Source: JAGQYP01 sp041392305 (lineage in GTDB: Bacteria; Bacteroidota; Bacteroidia; Flavobacteriales_D; Crocinitomicaceae). From it: a stretch of 64,000 nucleotides of DNA. The notes under the pieces were generated by a model, which was not told the DNA's origin, did no database searches, and saw only the letters and a program-made list of their open reading frames with translations. Below, piece after piece: positions 37,046-44,902 of this stretch. The translations under genes and the position numbers were made by a program. Numbering within the stretch: the stretch's first letter is position 1; every line of letters starts with the position of its first letter. Where the stretch lies: contig JAWKMJ010000006.1 in the NCBI GenBank assembly GCA_041392305.1, forward strand, positions 92,988 through 156,987, written 5' to 3'.

Positions 37046-37429
37046 ATGAGGTGGATAATTGCATTTACATTAGGTATTATGGTTCAGGCCTACAGTCAAA
37101 GTGGAGATTGTACAATTTTTAGAAATGGAAAGTTTAAAATCGAAAGCGAAGTATCGGGAACTAGTTATATTGAACGAAAAGGGAATAAACAAATTGAAAC
37201 CGATGTTCGTTCTCAAATGAAAATTGAATTGAAGGTAAAATGGATCGATGAATGTACCTATATACTTTCTTTTGGTCGGGTATTAAAAAATCCTGAAAAC
37301 ACAACCTTTCCTGAAGATTTTGTTATAAAAGTTGCAATTGTTGAAGTACACAATAATTATTACGTTCAGGAATCCACATCGGAATTTTTTGATGGGGCGA
37401 TCAGAAGCAAAGTCCTAAAATTGGATTAG
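37046..37429 (+). CDS. Small exported hypothetical protein
   Basis: A 127-residue protein with a signal peptide (RWIIAFTLGIMVQAYSQS) and a beta-rich mature part with two Cys (SGDCTIFRNGKF, WIDECTYILSFG). The pattern 'CxxFRxGxF ... RxGxxQxE' is widespread in short Bacteroidota periplasmic proteins, but no function is known to me. It is followed by two more small exported proteins on the same strand. Confidence 0.65.
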   Translation: MRWIIAFTLGIMVQAYSQSGDCTIFRNGKFKIESEVSGTSYIERKGNKQIETDVRSQMKIELKVKWIDECTYILSFGRVLKNPENTTFPEDFVIKVAIVEVHNNYYVQESTSEFFDGAIRSKVLKLD

Positions 37430-37504
37430 TTTAAGGAGCAAAAAAACTTTTTAAATTCCTGTTGATTTTAACCATTTTCTAATTAAAATGAAATCTTTAT
37501 TCTA

Positions 37505-38029
37505 ATGAGATTAATAAAAAGCCTGATACTATTTTTGATCCTATTCAACTTTACGGAGGGGATTTCTCAAACTCAAAAGATAAAAGAGGCAAAGATTAAG
37601 TTTGATCTTCCAAATGATAAATGGAGTCTAGCGGATCAAAAAAGTATGGAAGGATTGTCTTTGTATGTTTTTAAAAGAGAAGGGCTGCTTGATTCGGATG
37701 GAAGAGAGGTAATTTCCAATATTGCGGTTATTATTGAACATGCCCCAGATACCCTTGGAGTTGTTGAATTCTCTCTTTTTAAACGCATGCAAGTTCCCAT
37801 TCAAATAGAGAAAGTACTTACTTCAATGGATGAGCAACCCTTACTTCATTTTGTAAATGCAATTGGATACAAGGGAAGTTATACGGATGAAAATGAACTA
37901 GCACACACTGTTTATATTGTGCATTTAATTAATGAGAACAAAGGGGTTCAAATCATCATGGATATTACTTCAAATCTGTTTGGTGTGATTGAAGAAGAAT
38001 TTTTAGAAACTTTAAAAAGCATCAAATAA
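37505..38029 (+). CDS. Small exported hypothetical protein (PsbP/DUF1795-like fold possible)
   Basis: A 174-residue protein with a signal peptide (RLIKSLILFLILFNFTEGISQ). The mature part (IKFDLPNDKWSLADQ ... EFLETLKSIK) resembles the PsbP/Mog1-like alpha-beta sandwich found in many small exported proteins, but the match is by pattern only. The next gene starts two bases after its stop, so the two are probably co-expressed. Confidence 0.6.
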   Translation: MRLIKSLILFLILFNFTEGISQTQKIKEAKIKFDLPNDKWSLADQKSMEGLSLYVFKREGLLDSDGREVISNIAVIIEHAPDTLGVVEFSLFKRMQVPIQIEKVLTSMDEQPLLHFVNAIGYKGSYTDENELAHTVYIVHLINENKGVQIIMDITSNLFGVIEEEFLETLKSIK

Positions 38030-38031
38030 AA

Positions 38032-38451
38032 TTGAGGGAGTTCTTTCTATTATTTTTGATCTGCTTGTTCTCCAGAGTCCTCACTAGCTGCGACCCCATT
38101 CACGATGCTCAAATTGTCAACGAAACGGAAAAAGAGATCATTTTAAAAGTTACGTTTACTGAAGAAGCTTGCCCTGACGGGAAAAGAGAATTAGTTCTCA
38201 AAAACTTTCCCGGATTCGAACACATCAAACCTTTCGAATTGGATACATTGACTCGAACGGTGAGCTTTAAAATAGGACCTTTTGACCAATTTCCCTTGCA
38301 CTATGAAATAGCTACCGATCCAGAATATTCTCGTTTCAAACAAATCCTAATTCTAACTCCCGACACCCTCCTCCTAAAAGGCGAAAAAGAAATAGGAGAA
38401 GCATTTGAACAAATTTCTGAAAGACATTGGGAGCTTTTAATTAATAATTAA
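38032..38451 (+). CDS. Small hypothetical lipoprotein
   Basis: A 139-residue protein with a TTG start two bases after the previous stop. The signal FFLLFLICLFSRVLTSC ends in a lipobox Cys. The mature part is beta-rich with no family that I recognise. The tight spacing to the upstream exported protein supports both the TTG start and a shared transcript. Confidence 0.6.
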   Translation: MREFFLLFLICLFSRVLTSCDPIHDAQIVNETEKEIILKVTFTEEACPDGKRELVLKNFPGFEHIKPFELDTLTRTVSFKIGPFDQFPLHYEIATDPEYSRFKQILILTPDTLLLKGEKEIGEAFEQISERHWELLINN

Positions 38452-38452
38452 G

Positions 38453-38490
38453 AACCGAGCGATAGCGAGCTCATTGACCGATAGGGAAAT
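38453..38490. repeat. Dispersed intergenic repeat with GAGCGATAGCGAGCTC core, copy 1
   Basis: AACCGAGCGATAGCGAGCTC followed by ATTGACCGATAGGG. The same word set occurs in reverse orientation at 58712-58753 with a few changes, 20 kb away. Confidence 0.6.
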
Positions 38491-38531
38491 AATGAATAAT
38501 TAACAATGACTGAGGGTAGGATTTGAACTAT

Positions 38532-38627
38532 TCCTTTGCGCAACTTCGCGATACTTAGCGCAACTTTGCGTAACAAAAATATTTGAGCGATTTAACATAC
38601 TCCTTCGTGCATCTTTGTATAACAACC
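38532..38627. repeat. Dispersed intergenic repeat, copy 2 (TTTGCGCAACTTCGCG type)
   Basis: Same element as at 36908-37022, with ~20 bases missing in the middle. A short reading frame on the minus strand across it is not a gene. Confidence 0.75.
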
Positions 38628-38714
38628 TATAGAGAATCATAAGACCTGTCTTTGAACCTTTATACTTCTTGACCTCCAATCCACCTTTTTCTTGTACAAG
38701 TCCAAAAATTAATT

Positions 38715-38734
38715 TAATATTGAACAATTGTTCA
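38715..38734 (+). promoter_or_regulatory. Promoter box and palindromic operator before the TetR gene
   Basis: TAATATTG (38715-38722, one mismatch from the -7 consensus) overlaps the perfect 14-bp palindrome TGAACAATTGTTCA (38721-38734). It ends 10 bases before the tetR ATG. A TetR-type dimer bound here would block initiation, so autorepression of the tetR-hydrolase pair is likely (inferred). Confidence 0.7.
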
Positions 38735-38744
38735 TTTTAAAAAT

Positions 38745-39320
38745 ATGAGTCCACGAACAGCGGTACAACTAGAAGAAAATCGAAAAGCTACGGAACAACT
38801 AATTCTGAAAGCAGCGCTAAAAGTATTCTCCATTCATGGGTTTGCAGGTGCTTCGATTCGAGCTATTGCCAAGGAAGCAAAGATTTCTGATGGATTACTT
38901 TACAATTATTTCAAGTCCAAAGAAGATCTGGTTTTCGCAGTTATGAAATCTTCCTTTAGTACTTTGGACAGTATTATTGTGAACGATGAATCGGCTTCTC
39001 CGGAAACCAATTTTAAAAATTCTGTAAGCAATTTTTTCACACTTATTCTTGAGGAAAAGGAAAAGGTCAGACTATTGGCTCAAATGGGTTTGCACGGTAA
39101 AAAGTTTGACCTCTTAAACCAAGCTACGATCTCTAAATACCAACAAAGTGTCTCAAAATTTGAGCTTATTTTCAGGAAAATGGGCAAACCAAATCCTCAA
39201 TTAGAAGCTCGTGTATTGGTGGCTGCATTAGATGGGGTGATGTTCGAGACACTTCTAATGGAACAACCTTTTGATGTCGAAAATTTCAAGAAAGAACTTA
39301 TTCAAAAATACTGTCCATGA
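38745..39320 (+). CDS. TetR/AcrR family transcriptional regulator
   Basis: A 191-residue repressor. The N-terminal DNA-binding domain (residues ~12-60) shows ILKAALKVFSIHGFAGASIR, AIAKEAKISDGLLYNYFKS and KEDLVFAVM, a textbook TetR HTH. The C-terminal helical domain would bind a small hydrophobic ligand. It overlaps the alpha/beta-hydrolase gene by 4 bp (ATGA), so the hydrolase or its substrate is the natural target. A palindromic operator lies just upstream. Confidence 0.92.
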   Translation: MSPRTAVQLEENRKATEQLILKAALKVFSIHGFAGASIRAIAKEAKISDGLLYNYFKSKEDLVFAVMKSSFSTLDSIIVNDESASPETNFKNSVSNFFTLILEEKEKVRLLAQMGLHGKKFDLLNQATISKYQQSVSKFELIFRKMGKPNPQLEARVLVAALDGVMFETLLMEQPFDVENFKKELIQKYCP

Positions 39321-40234
39321 TCAAAAAGAAATCCCATTTCAAAAATGAAGAAGAAGCCCGAAAGTGGTTTGTTAATTGGAAACAAAAGTTGGAAGCCCTT
39401 AATGACTATTCCTATAAAGAAATGCAAATCAACACAAGCCTTGGAAAAACGCAAATCTATGGGTTGAACTGGGAGTCTGACTTACCTCCCTTACTCATTT
39501 TTCCTGGTTTCCGAACTACCACATTGATTTGGGATCTGGATGGAGGATTGCAAGAAGTTGCAAAGAAATTCAAGGTCTACTTGATAGAAACCAATGGGCA
39601 ACCCAACTTAAGCGATGGGAATTCTCCGTCTATTAAAACCTTGGACTACGGCAAATGGGGAGAAGAGGTCATGAACGAACTAAAGATCGAAAAAGCTTCT
39701 GTCGCAGGTGCATCCTTTGGTGGATTGGTGTGCATGAAAATTTGTATCACTATTCCAGACAGAATTGAGCAAGCCTTCTTGTTTAATCCAGGGTGTTTCA
39801 GATTGGTTTCTTTTGGTTGGAAAAATATGTATTCCAATCTGTTGCCGATGTTCAAACCCACTGAGAAAAACATTCGAAAGTTTTTATCCAATGTCATCTT
39901 CAGTGAACCCGATCACGATTTGCAACCCGAGTCCAAAAAATTATTGATCGATTACCTCCAATATGTTTTGAAGAATTACAAAGATCGAACAGAAAAGCCT
40001 TATTATATGGGGAAACAATTGGATCAAGTACAAACTAATGTACATCTATTCTTAGGAACAGACGATATTTTGATTCCCTACGAAAAAAGTTTAAAACGGG
40101 CGAAAATGCATTTGGGGACCAACCTAAAATCCGTAGAAATCTTAAAAGCAGGTCACGGCATTGAGACTTATAGGAAGGCTTTGAATAAGATAGGAAAGAA
40201 TAAATTAGTAAACAAAAATGTTGATAAAAAGTAA
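39317..40234 (+). CDS. Alpha/beta hydrolase
   Basis: A 305-residue cytosolic hydrolase. The nucleophile elbow is GASFGG (Ser133), the oxyanion region IFPGFRTTTLIWD, the acid probably Asp in LGTDDILIPYE and the His in AGHGIETY. This fold covers esterases, lipases and peptidases; the substrate is unknown. It is translationally coupled to the upstream TetR regulator. Its last codons overlap an operator-like inverted repeat of the next gene. Confidence 0.87.
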   Translation: MIKKKSHFKNEEEARKWFVNWKQKLEALNDYSYKEMQINTSLGKTQIYGLNWESDLPPLLIFPGFRTTTLIWDLDGGLQEVAKKFKVYLIETNGQPNLSDGNSPSIKTLDYGKWGEEVMNELKIEKASVAGASFGGLVCMKICITIPDRIEQAFLFNPGCFRLVSFGWKNMYSNLLPMFKPTEKNIRKFLSNVIFSEPDHDLQPESKKLLIDYLQYVLKNYKDRTEKPYYMGKQLDQVQTNVHLFLGTDDILIPYEKSLKRAKMHLGTNLKSVEILKAGHGIETYRKALNKIGKNKLVNKNVDKK

Positions 40235-40247
40235 ACAAAATTGTTTA
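40209..40247 (+). promoter_or_regulatory. Two operator-like inverted repeats before the XRE/AbiEii pair
   Basis: TAAACA-N4-TGTTGA at 40209-40224 and TAAACA-N4-TGTTTA at 40232-40247 are spaced 23 bases, about two helical turns. They lie upstream of the XRE gene, as expected for an autoregulated toxin-antitoxin operon. Confidence 0.55.
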
Positions 40248-40270
40248 TAATTCTTCTATTATGTATCTTT

Positions 40271-40290
40271 ATAATCTAAATTGAGATTAT
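40271..40290 (+). promoter_or_regulatory. Perfect inverted repeat covering the XRE start codon
   Basis: ATAATCT (40271-40277) and AGATTAT (40284-40290) flank a six-base loop AAATTG; the second arm includes the first two bases of the ATG. It could be a further operator or an mRNA hairpin that hides the start. Confidence 0.5.
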
Positions 40291-40798
40291 GTTACCGAAA
40301 TTGAACAAAATAAAGGGTATTCATCCTGGAGCATTATTGAAGTGGGTGTTAGAAAATCAAAATCTTACTGGCTCAGAATTGGCTTCAAAGATTGGGGAGC
40401 ATAAGCAAACTTTAAGTGCAATTATCAATAAAAAAAGAAGCATCAATCCAGGTCTATCTATAAAGCTTTCAAAAGTTTTCGGAGTAGAGGAAGATTATTT
40501 CATGATTCTACAAGCCAGTTACGATGTGAAAATGGCAGCGGAACAGGAAGAAAAGAGCAGACCTAACATCTCGAATATTCGTAAAGCCTTATTTTGGGAT
40601 ACAGATTTTCAAAAGATAGATTGGATCAAAAACAAGAGAGCCATCATCAAAAGAATCTTGGAAAGAGGAAATAAAACTGAAATAGAAGAGATCATTTCTT
40701 TTTACGGTAAAAATACTTTGATCAAAGAAGCAAAAGCGATCAAAGAGAGTTATTTACCCACATTTGAGAAAAACTTGAAGGATTTCAATCTAATCTAG
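40289..40798 (+). CDS. XRE/HigA-like antitoxin partner of AbiEii-type toxin
   Basis: A 169-residue protein. Residues ~10-65 form a HigA-type HTH (GIHPGALLKWVLENQNLTGSELA, KQTLSAIINKKRSINPGLS). The C-terminal ~90 residues (ISNIRKALFWDTDFQKIDW, KRAIIKRILERGNKTEIEEI) are a helical domain typical of the partner of nucleotidyltransferase toxins in Bacteroidota. The toxin gene starts four bases after its stop. It probably neutralises the toxin and represses the operon through the inverted repeats upstream. Confidence 0.82.
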   Translation: MLPKLNKIKGIHPGALLKWVLENQNLTGSELASKIGEHKQTLSAIINKKRSINPGLSIKLSKVFGVEEDYFMILQASYDVKMAAEQEEKSRPNISNIRKALFWDTDFQKIDWIKNKRAIIKRILERGNKTEIEEIISFYGKNTLIKEAKAIKESYLPTFEKNLKDFNLI

Positions 40799-40802
40799 GT
40801 TT

Positions 40803-41444
40803 ATGGAGCTTCACCTCAAAACGGTTTCCAAACTTCTTTGGGATTCCCTCGTTAAAATCATGTCAACCAAGGAATTTGATAGTTTTAGAATTGTAGGGGG
40901 TACTTCTTTAAGTCTCCAACTTGGACATCGAGAATCTGTGGATATAGATTTGTTTACAGATGCCCCATATGGGAGTATTGATTTCGAAATTCTAGAAAAA
41001 AAACTTCACGAGATTTTTACCTATGTCGATTGCTTGTCGATTGAACTTGTAGGGATGGGGAAATCCTATTTTATTGGAGATGATCGAAGTGAATTAGTGA
41101 AATTAGATGTGTTTTATACTGATCCATTTGTTTTTCCAATCCAAGTTGAACAGGGAGTCAGATTTGCTAGTAAAGAGGAGATTATTGCCATGAAACTAGA
41201 AGTGCTTGCAAACGGTGGTAGAAAAAAGGACTTTTGGGATTTACATGAATTATTGGAGAAATATTCTTTAGATGAAATGATGGATTTTTATGAAATGAGA
41301 TATCCTTATGGCGATTCAAGACAAGAAATAAAGACCAAACTTAATGACTTTTCAAAAGCTGAAGATGATTTTACACCAAAATGCTTTCGTCAAAAAGAGT
41401 GGGAGCTGATAAAACTGGATTTTGAAAACTTAACCAAAGAATGA
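40803..41444 (+). CDS. AbiEii/AbiGii-family nucleotidyltransferase toxin
   Basis: A 213-residue nucleotidyltransferase. The motif RIVGGTSLSLQLGHRESVDI is followed by DLF, giving the GGT(S/A)L and SxDIDLF metal-binding signature; VKLDVFY supplies the third acidic residue and KKDFWDLHELL the later conserved block. AbiEii enzymes add nucleotides to tRNA or another RNA and give phage abortive infection as type IV toxins. Here the partner is an XRE protein instead of AbiEi. It sits at the left edge of the accessory island. Confidence 0.87.
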   Translation: MELHLKTVSKLLWDSLVKIMSTKEFDSFRIVGGTSLSLQLGHRESVDIDLFTDAPYGSIDFEILEKKLHEIFTYVDCLSIELVGMGKSYFIGDDRSELVKLDVFYTDPFVFPIQVEQGVRFASKEEIIAMKLEVLANGGRKKDFWDLHELLEKYSLDEMMDFYEMRYPYGDSRQEIKTKLNDFSKAEDDFTPKCFRQKEWELIKLDFENLTKE

Positions 41445-41569
41445 TGTTCAAAAAGTGAGAAGATTAATTTTCATTATTCACAAGGTCCTGGTCTATTAAA
41501 GTCATAGTGTCCTTAAATCACAACATCAAGAATCCAACCCTCTCCGTGTATTCTAAGACTAATCCAAAT
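41445..41569. other. Intergenic DNA between toxin gene and IS110 remnant
   Basis: 125 bases with CTCTCCGTGTATTCTAAG-like words that loosely resemble parts of the dispersed TTTGCG repeat. I see no gene here. Confidence 0.4.
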
Positions 41570-42554
41570 TTAATTATGAATAATTACGTACGGATTTTGT
41601 CTTTTTACCACAGCAAACATTCTTGCGATTAATTTACAAGCTACAGCATTAAGAACAGAATAAGTAGCCTTTCCTTCATTTATTTTTCGTGAATAATATT
41701 TTTTCATTTGCGGATCATAGATCACAGCTGAATTGGCTGCATTCATTAGTAATGTTTTCATAATTTGATTTCTAAATTTACTAGTCTTTTTATTGGACAC
41801 TTTTTGTCCTGAAGAGTTTTCAAAAGGAGCGATTCCTGAATAACAACTGAATTTTCTATGATTATCAAATGAGGTAAAATTGTTGGTGTATACTATAATT
41901 TGAGCAGCTACAAGTAGGCCGATTCCTTTAACTAAAGGTGATTAATTCAAAGTTTCTATGGATCTCTTAGTTTGATTTAATTTTATCTTTTATTTGCCTT
42001 TCAACTTGATTAATTTCTTGGTTTAGTTGTTCAATTTGCTTTTGACAGATTAGTATTGCTGTTTCATCTTCAGATACTTTGGATGCTATTGTGTGAGTCT
42101 TTAAACTGTTCTTATAACCCCTAGATCTGGTTTTAATCAAATCTTCGAACGGAAAGTAATTGCTTAATCACAAGTAGTTCCTTAACTGGTAACTTAGAAG
42201 GCTTAAGACGTGCATTTTGAATAGCTGCAAATTCAGCAATACGAATGGCATCTATTCGATCTACCTCTTTTTATACCCTGAGAGAGGATAATCTCCTGGG
42301 CTGGAACTACCGAATATAAAAGAGATTTTCAGTCAAACAAAGCATAAGTTCAAGTCCATAATTACATAATGTTCGAAACAAAACCAGTAAGAGTCGGCAT
42401 TCCCCTTTTCAGTAATTGATTAATTAATTTAAAAATGTGCTTTTTGATTATTATCGATTCTTTTCTCAGAAATAATCTTTTTCGAATCAGTCTCCAAGAC
42501 TGCAACATCTAACCAATCCTTGGAGATGTCGATACCTACATAAAATCTTTTCAT
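41570..42554 (-). pseudogene. Degenerate IS110-family transposase
   Basis: On the minus strand the sequence begins MKRFYVGIDISKDWLDVAVL, the DEDD-domain start of IS110 transposases, but stops after ~43 codons. Later pieces in changing frames read RIDAIRIAEFAAIQNARLKP, a helical stretch, then GIGLLVAAQIIVYTN, CYSGIAPFENSSGQ and the C-terminal KFRNQIMKTLLMNAANSAV. Domain order is that of a full ~320-residue DEDD/Tnp20 transposase, broken by several frameshifts and stops. The element is inactive. It marks the left end of the accessory island. Confidence 0.88.
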
Positions 42555-42760
42555 ATCTTTACTTTAATTGACTGTTGAACCAATATGAAGGAATAGCTAA
42601 TACCTTTAATAAGCCTTAATGCTTAACATTCTAAATGGCGAAGCCTTCAGAAAAGAGGACAGGTCTAATACACAAAATAGTTCATGACTAGAACTCCGTT
42701 TAGTTCACCTGTCTTCCTTTGGTTCTTACTTAAAACTACTAAAAAGAATATATTGCTAAT
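42555..42760 (-). mobile_element. Noncoding left end of the IS110 element
   Basis: About 200 bases upstream of the transposase start with no coding potential. In the IS110 group this is where the bridge RNA is made. It contains the structured segment at 42655-42717. I could not fix the outer border or a target duplication. Confidence 0.5.
42655..42717 (-). ncRNA. Possible bridge-RNA remnant of IS110
   Basis: Nested stems: outer GAGGACAGGT / ACCTGTCTTC (one G-T), inner TAGT-TCATG-ACTA and GAACT-CCGTTT-AGTTC. Multi-hairpin folds upstream of the transposase are expected for IS110 bridge RNAs. Whether loops still match target and donor is unknown. Confidence 0.35.
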
Positions 42761-42907
42761 CTAAAGGCATCTCCGTGTAACAAAAAGAGGATATCGGATA
42801 TCGCAAAAGTCATAAAATCATAAAGTCAATCTTTGTACTTCTAAATTATATATGTGAAATCAGGAATGAGTATATTGGTCACAATTTTTGTATAACTAAC
42901 TTTACTT

Positions 42908-42994
42908 ATGAACTGCTTCAATCACCCTAAAACAAGCGCGGTAGGAATCTGCAAACACTGTAATAAAGGAATGAAATATTGTACTAAGGAATAA
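42908..42994 (+). pseudogene. Truncated zinc-binding (B-box-like) protein start
   Basis: A 28-codon frame encodes a Cys/His-rich start with the pattern CFNHP...GICKHCNKGMKYC. Many Bacteroidota proteins begin this way (CxxHP...GxCxxC) and continue with more Cys and membrane helices. Here the frame ends at once, so it is a fragment or a short zinc peptide. Confidence 0.45.
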
Positions 42995-43078
42995 GCTAAA
43001 AATTCAATATTGAAATTCCGAATCAAACATTATTTTTGCTAATCTAATTCAGATATAAATCTGATTTACCTATTCAAT

Positions 43079-43756
43079 ATGACCAACAAAGAAAAAATAC
43101 TTCTTCAACTCAATAACTTCAAAAAAAGAGAGAAATTCTCTCGTGATGGTTGGGAGGCTCGGGGTCTAAATCCATCTGCCCAAGAAATGAGTGATCAACT
43201 TGAAAAGCTGTTCAATAACTGCACAGAAGAATTAATTCAAGAAGTGGAGAATGATGCTTCTTCGAGAAAACTAAAAGGTGTTTTGAAATCCTGGTTGGGA
43301 AGTTTGAATTCATTTAATTACGATACAGAGGAGAGAGAATTTATTGCGGAAACATTTTATGAATTAGCCAATATTGTTTCAGTTAATATCAGCAGCAACT
43401 TGAATAACTGGATGTATGGCAAAGGAATCATGTCATTGCTCAAAATAGCATCCTTTCTAAAAGGAAAAAATAAAGAAGAGGAGGAAGTTATTTTGGAGAC
43501 TTTATCACAGGATTGTCCCAAATGTGGAGTGAAATTGGAAACCTTTGTTTTAGAAAAGGAAGAAGGAGTGCAAGATGACACATTTAAAATTATCCAATGC
43601 AACAGGTGTGCAGAGTACAGTTTGCTTTCCTTGGAACCCAATATCAAACAAATTCGCTTTGGAGACTATAAATTGGTTGAGCAACTTAAAAAAGATGAAT
43701 TTTCAGAGGAAGAAGCTCAGGAAAGACTTGAACAAATCAGGTATTATAGAAAATAA
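43079..43756 (+). CDS. Hypothetical protein with zinc ribbon (DUF4844-like start)
   Basis: A 225-residue soluble protein. The N-terminal ~100 residues (KREKFSRDGWEARGLNPS) recall DUF4844, known mainly from small Bacteroidota proteins in variable regions. A C-terminal zinc ribbon is seen: CPKCGVKLETF and, after ~25 residues, CNRCAEYSL. I know no function. It is the first intact gene of the one-directional island. Confidence 0.6.
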   Translation: MTNKEKILLQLNNFKKREKFSRDGWEARGLNPSAQEMSDQLEKLFNNCTEELIQEVENDASSRKLKGVLKSWLGSLNSFNYDTEEREFIAETFYELANIVSVNISSNLNNWMYGKGIMSLLKIASFLKGKNKEEEEVILETLSQDCPKCGVKLETFVLEKEEGVQDDTFKIIQCNRCAEYSLLSLEPNIKQIRFGDYKLVEQLKKDEFSEEEAQERLEQIRYYRK

Positions 43757-43764
43757 AAAACCTC

Positions 43765-43983
43765 GAACTTTTCATAAAGAAGAATGAAATTGGACAAAAA
43801 TGGACTCTTCTTGAGATAAAAAAGAGCGAAGGCCAAGTTCTTTGTAACGGCAGGCAGCTGTAGGAATTGCATGAATGGGCAGGGAGTACGTCTTGGAATA
43901 AATATGGATTTAATTAGTTCCAGCCAGTATATCAGAACTCAAAAGAGCGTAATGAAAAAAGAATTATCTTTGAATTGAAATGA
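43765..43983 (+). pseudogene. Remnant of an unknown gene with two stops
   Basis: Seventy-three codons in one frame read as protein-like sequence (ELFIKKNEIGQKWTLLEIKK, ELHEWAGSTSWNKYGFN, NSKERNEKRIIFELK) interrupted by two TAG codons and lacking a start. It ends with a TGA that overlaps the mntA-like ATG. It looks like the decayed 3' end of a cassette gene. Confidence 0.5.
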
Positions 43984-44288
43984 TAAAGCTGGTAGAAGAT
44001 AGATTAAATGAGATAATTGCTCTTTGCAAAGTGCATAGAGTAAATTCTATTGCTTTGTTTGGATCAGCTGCAAAGAATTCAATGCACGAAAATAGCGACA
44101 TCGACTTTTTAGTTCAATTCTCAGAAGATATTGATGTACTTGAATACGCAGACAATTACTTTTCGTTTTTAGAACAATTGGAAAATTTATTGGGTAAAAA
44201 AATTGATTTGGTTTCTCGGAAATCCCTAAAAAACCCAGTATTAATTGAAGAAATTGATCGTTCAAAAGTAGACTTGTATGCAGCCTAA
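43980..44288 (+). CDS. mntA: MntA-type antitoxin nucleotidyltransferase
   Basis: A 102-residue minimal nucleotidyltransferase. The signature ALFGSAAKNSMHENSDIDFL gives GSx10DxD, and KKIDLVS the third Asp. In MntA/HepT systems (type VII) MntA adds AMP to a Tyr in HepT and silences it. It overlaps the hepT-like gene by 11 bp. The pairing makes the call strong. Confidence 0.88.
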   Translation: MIKLVEDRLNEIIALCKVHRVNSIALFGSAAKNSMHENSDIDFLVQFSEDIDVLEYADNYFSFLEQLENLLGKKIDLVSRKSLKNPVLIEEIDRSKVDLYAA

Positions 44289-44616
44289 AATACTGAAGTT
44301 TCTGTTAGACATAGAGAGTGTCATCCAAGAAATTGAAACAGTCAAATCTAAAACCAATAATAATTTCAATTCTTTTCAGTCAGACATTCTATTGCAAAGA
44401 GCGGTTGAAAGAGAATTAGAAATAATTGGAGAGGCAATTCGAAAAATAATAGAGATTGATCCTACTATTAAAATCACATCAGCGAAGAATATCATAGGAC
44501 TTCGAAACATTATTTCACATGCATATGATTCTGTTGAACCTGAAATGATTTGGGGGATAATTCAGAATAATATTCCTGTATTAGCGGATGAAATAAAAGA
44601 AATTAAAGGCCACTAA
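44278..44616 (+). CDS. hepT: HepT-like toxin (DUF86/HEPN RNase)
   Basis: A 112-residue all-helical HEPN protein. The RNase motif R-x4-H-x-Y is seen in LRNIISHAYDSV, where the Tyr is the AMPylation site, and RAVERELEIIGEAIRKI is the helix typical of DUF86. It cuts tRNA or mRNA when not modified. Both genes of the pair look intact. Confidence 0.88.
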   Translation: MQPKILKFLLDIESVIQEIETVKSKTNNNFNSFQSDILLQRAVERELEIIGEAIRKIIEIDPTIKITSAKNIIGLRNIISHAYDSVEPEMIWGIIQNNIPVLADEIKEIKGH

Positions 44617-44728
44617 TATATTGTGAAAGTAAATAATTGTGATTCTTGCTTCTTAATATGAAAACCCGAGTATAGAATCAAAACAAAATATTTGAGCTTA
44701 ACATCCCCCGAAACAAGAACTTTAAACC

Positions 44729-44902
44729 ATGAAACTAACCTTATTACTTTTCCTATCCATTCTTCTAATAGGTTGCAATGAACAAGTAGCTGAAAAAGAA
44801 TCAGATCAACAACCTGTATCGAAAGAGCTTGAATCCCAAGAAGAAAAAAGTGAAAAACAACCAGCTGATTCTTATGAACAAGAAGGGGGGGGTGGACATT
44901 AA
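44729..44902 (+). pseudogene. Lipoprotein N-terminus ending at a G8 tract frameshift
   Basis: Fifty-seven codons begin with MKLTLLLFLSILLIGC, a clear lipoprotein signal with lipobox Cys, followed by a Glu/Gln-rich linker. In the run of eight G at 44885-44892 the frame passes into GGGGH and stops. With seven G it would continue into the frame that ends at 45458 and give a 242-residue lipoprotein. See the next entry. Confidence 0.65.

Noticed and set aside
38515..38535. GGATTTGAACT resembles a tRNA T-arm on the minus strand
   Set aside because: The flanking bases do not form a T stem, and no acceptor or anticodon arms are present.
38500..38727. Minus-strand frame of 75 codons
   Set aside because: It runs across the dispersed TTTGCG repeat and has no protein-like features.
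44829..44893. ATG 44829 as start of the long frame ending at 45458
   Set aside because: The Lys/Asn-rich start is the out-of-frame reading of the lipoprotein linker; the lipoprotein signal at 44729 is the better start if the G8 tract is corrected.
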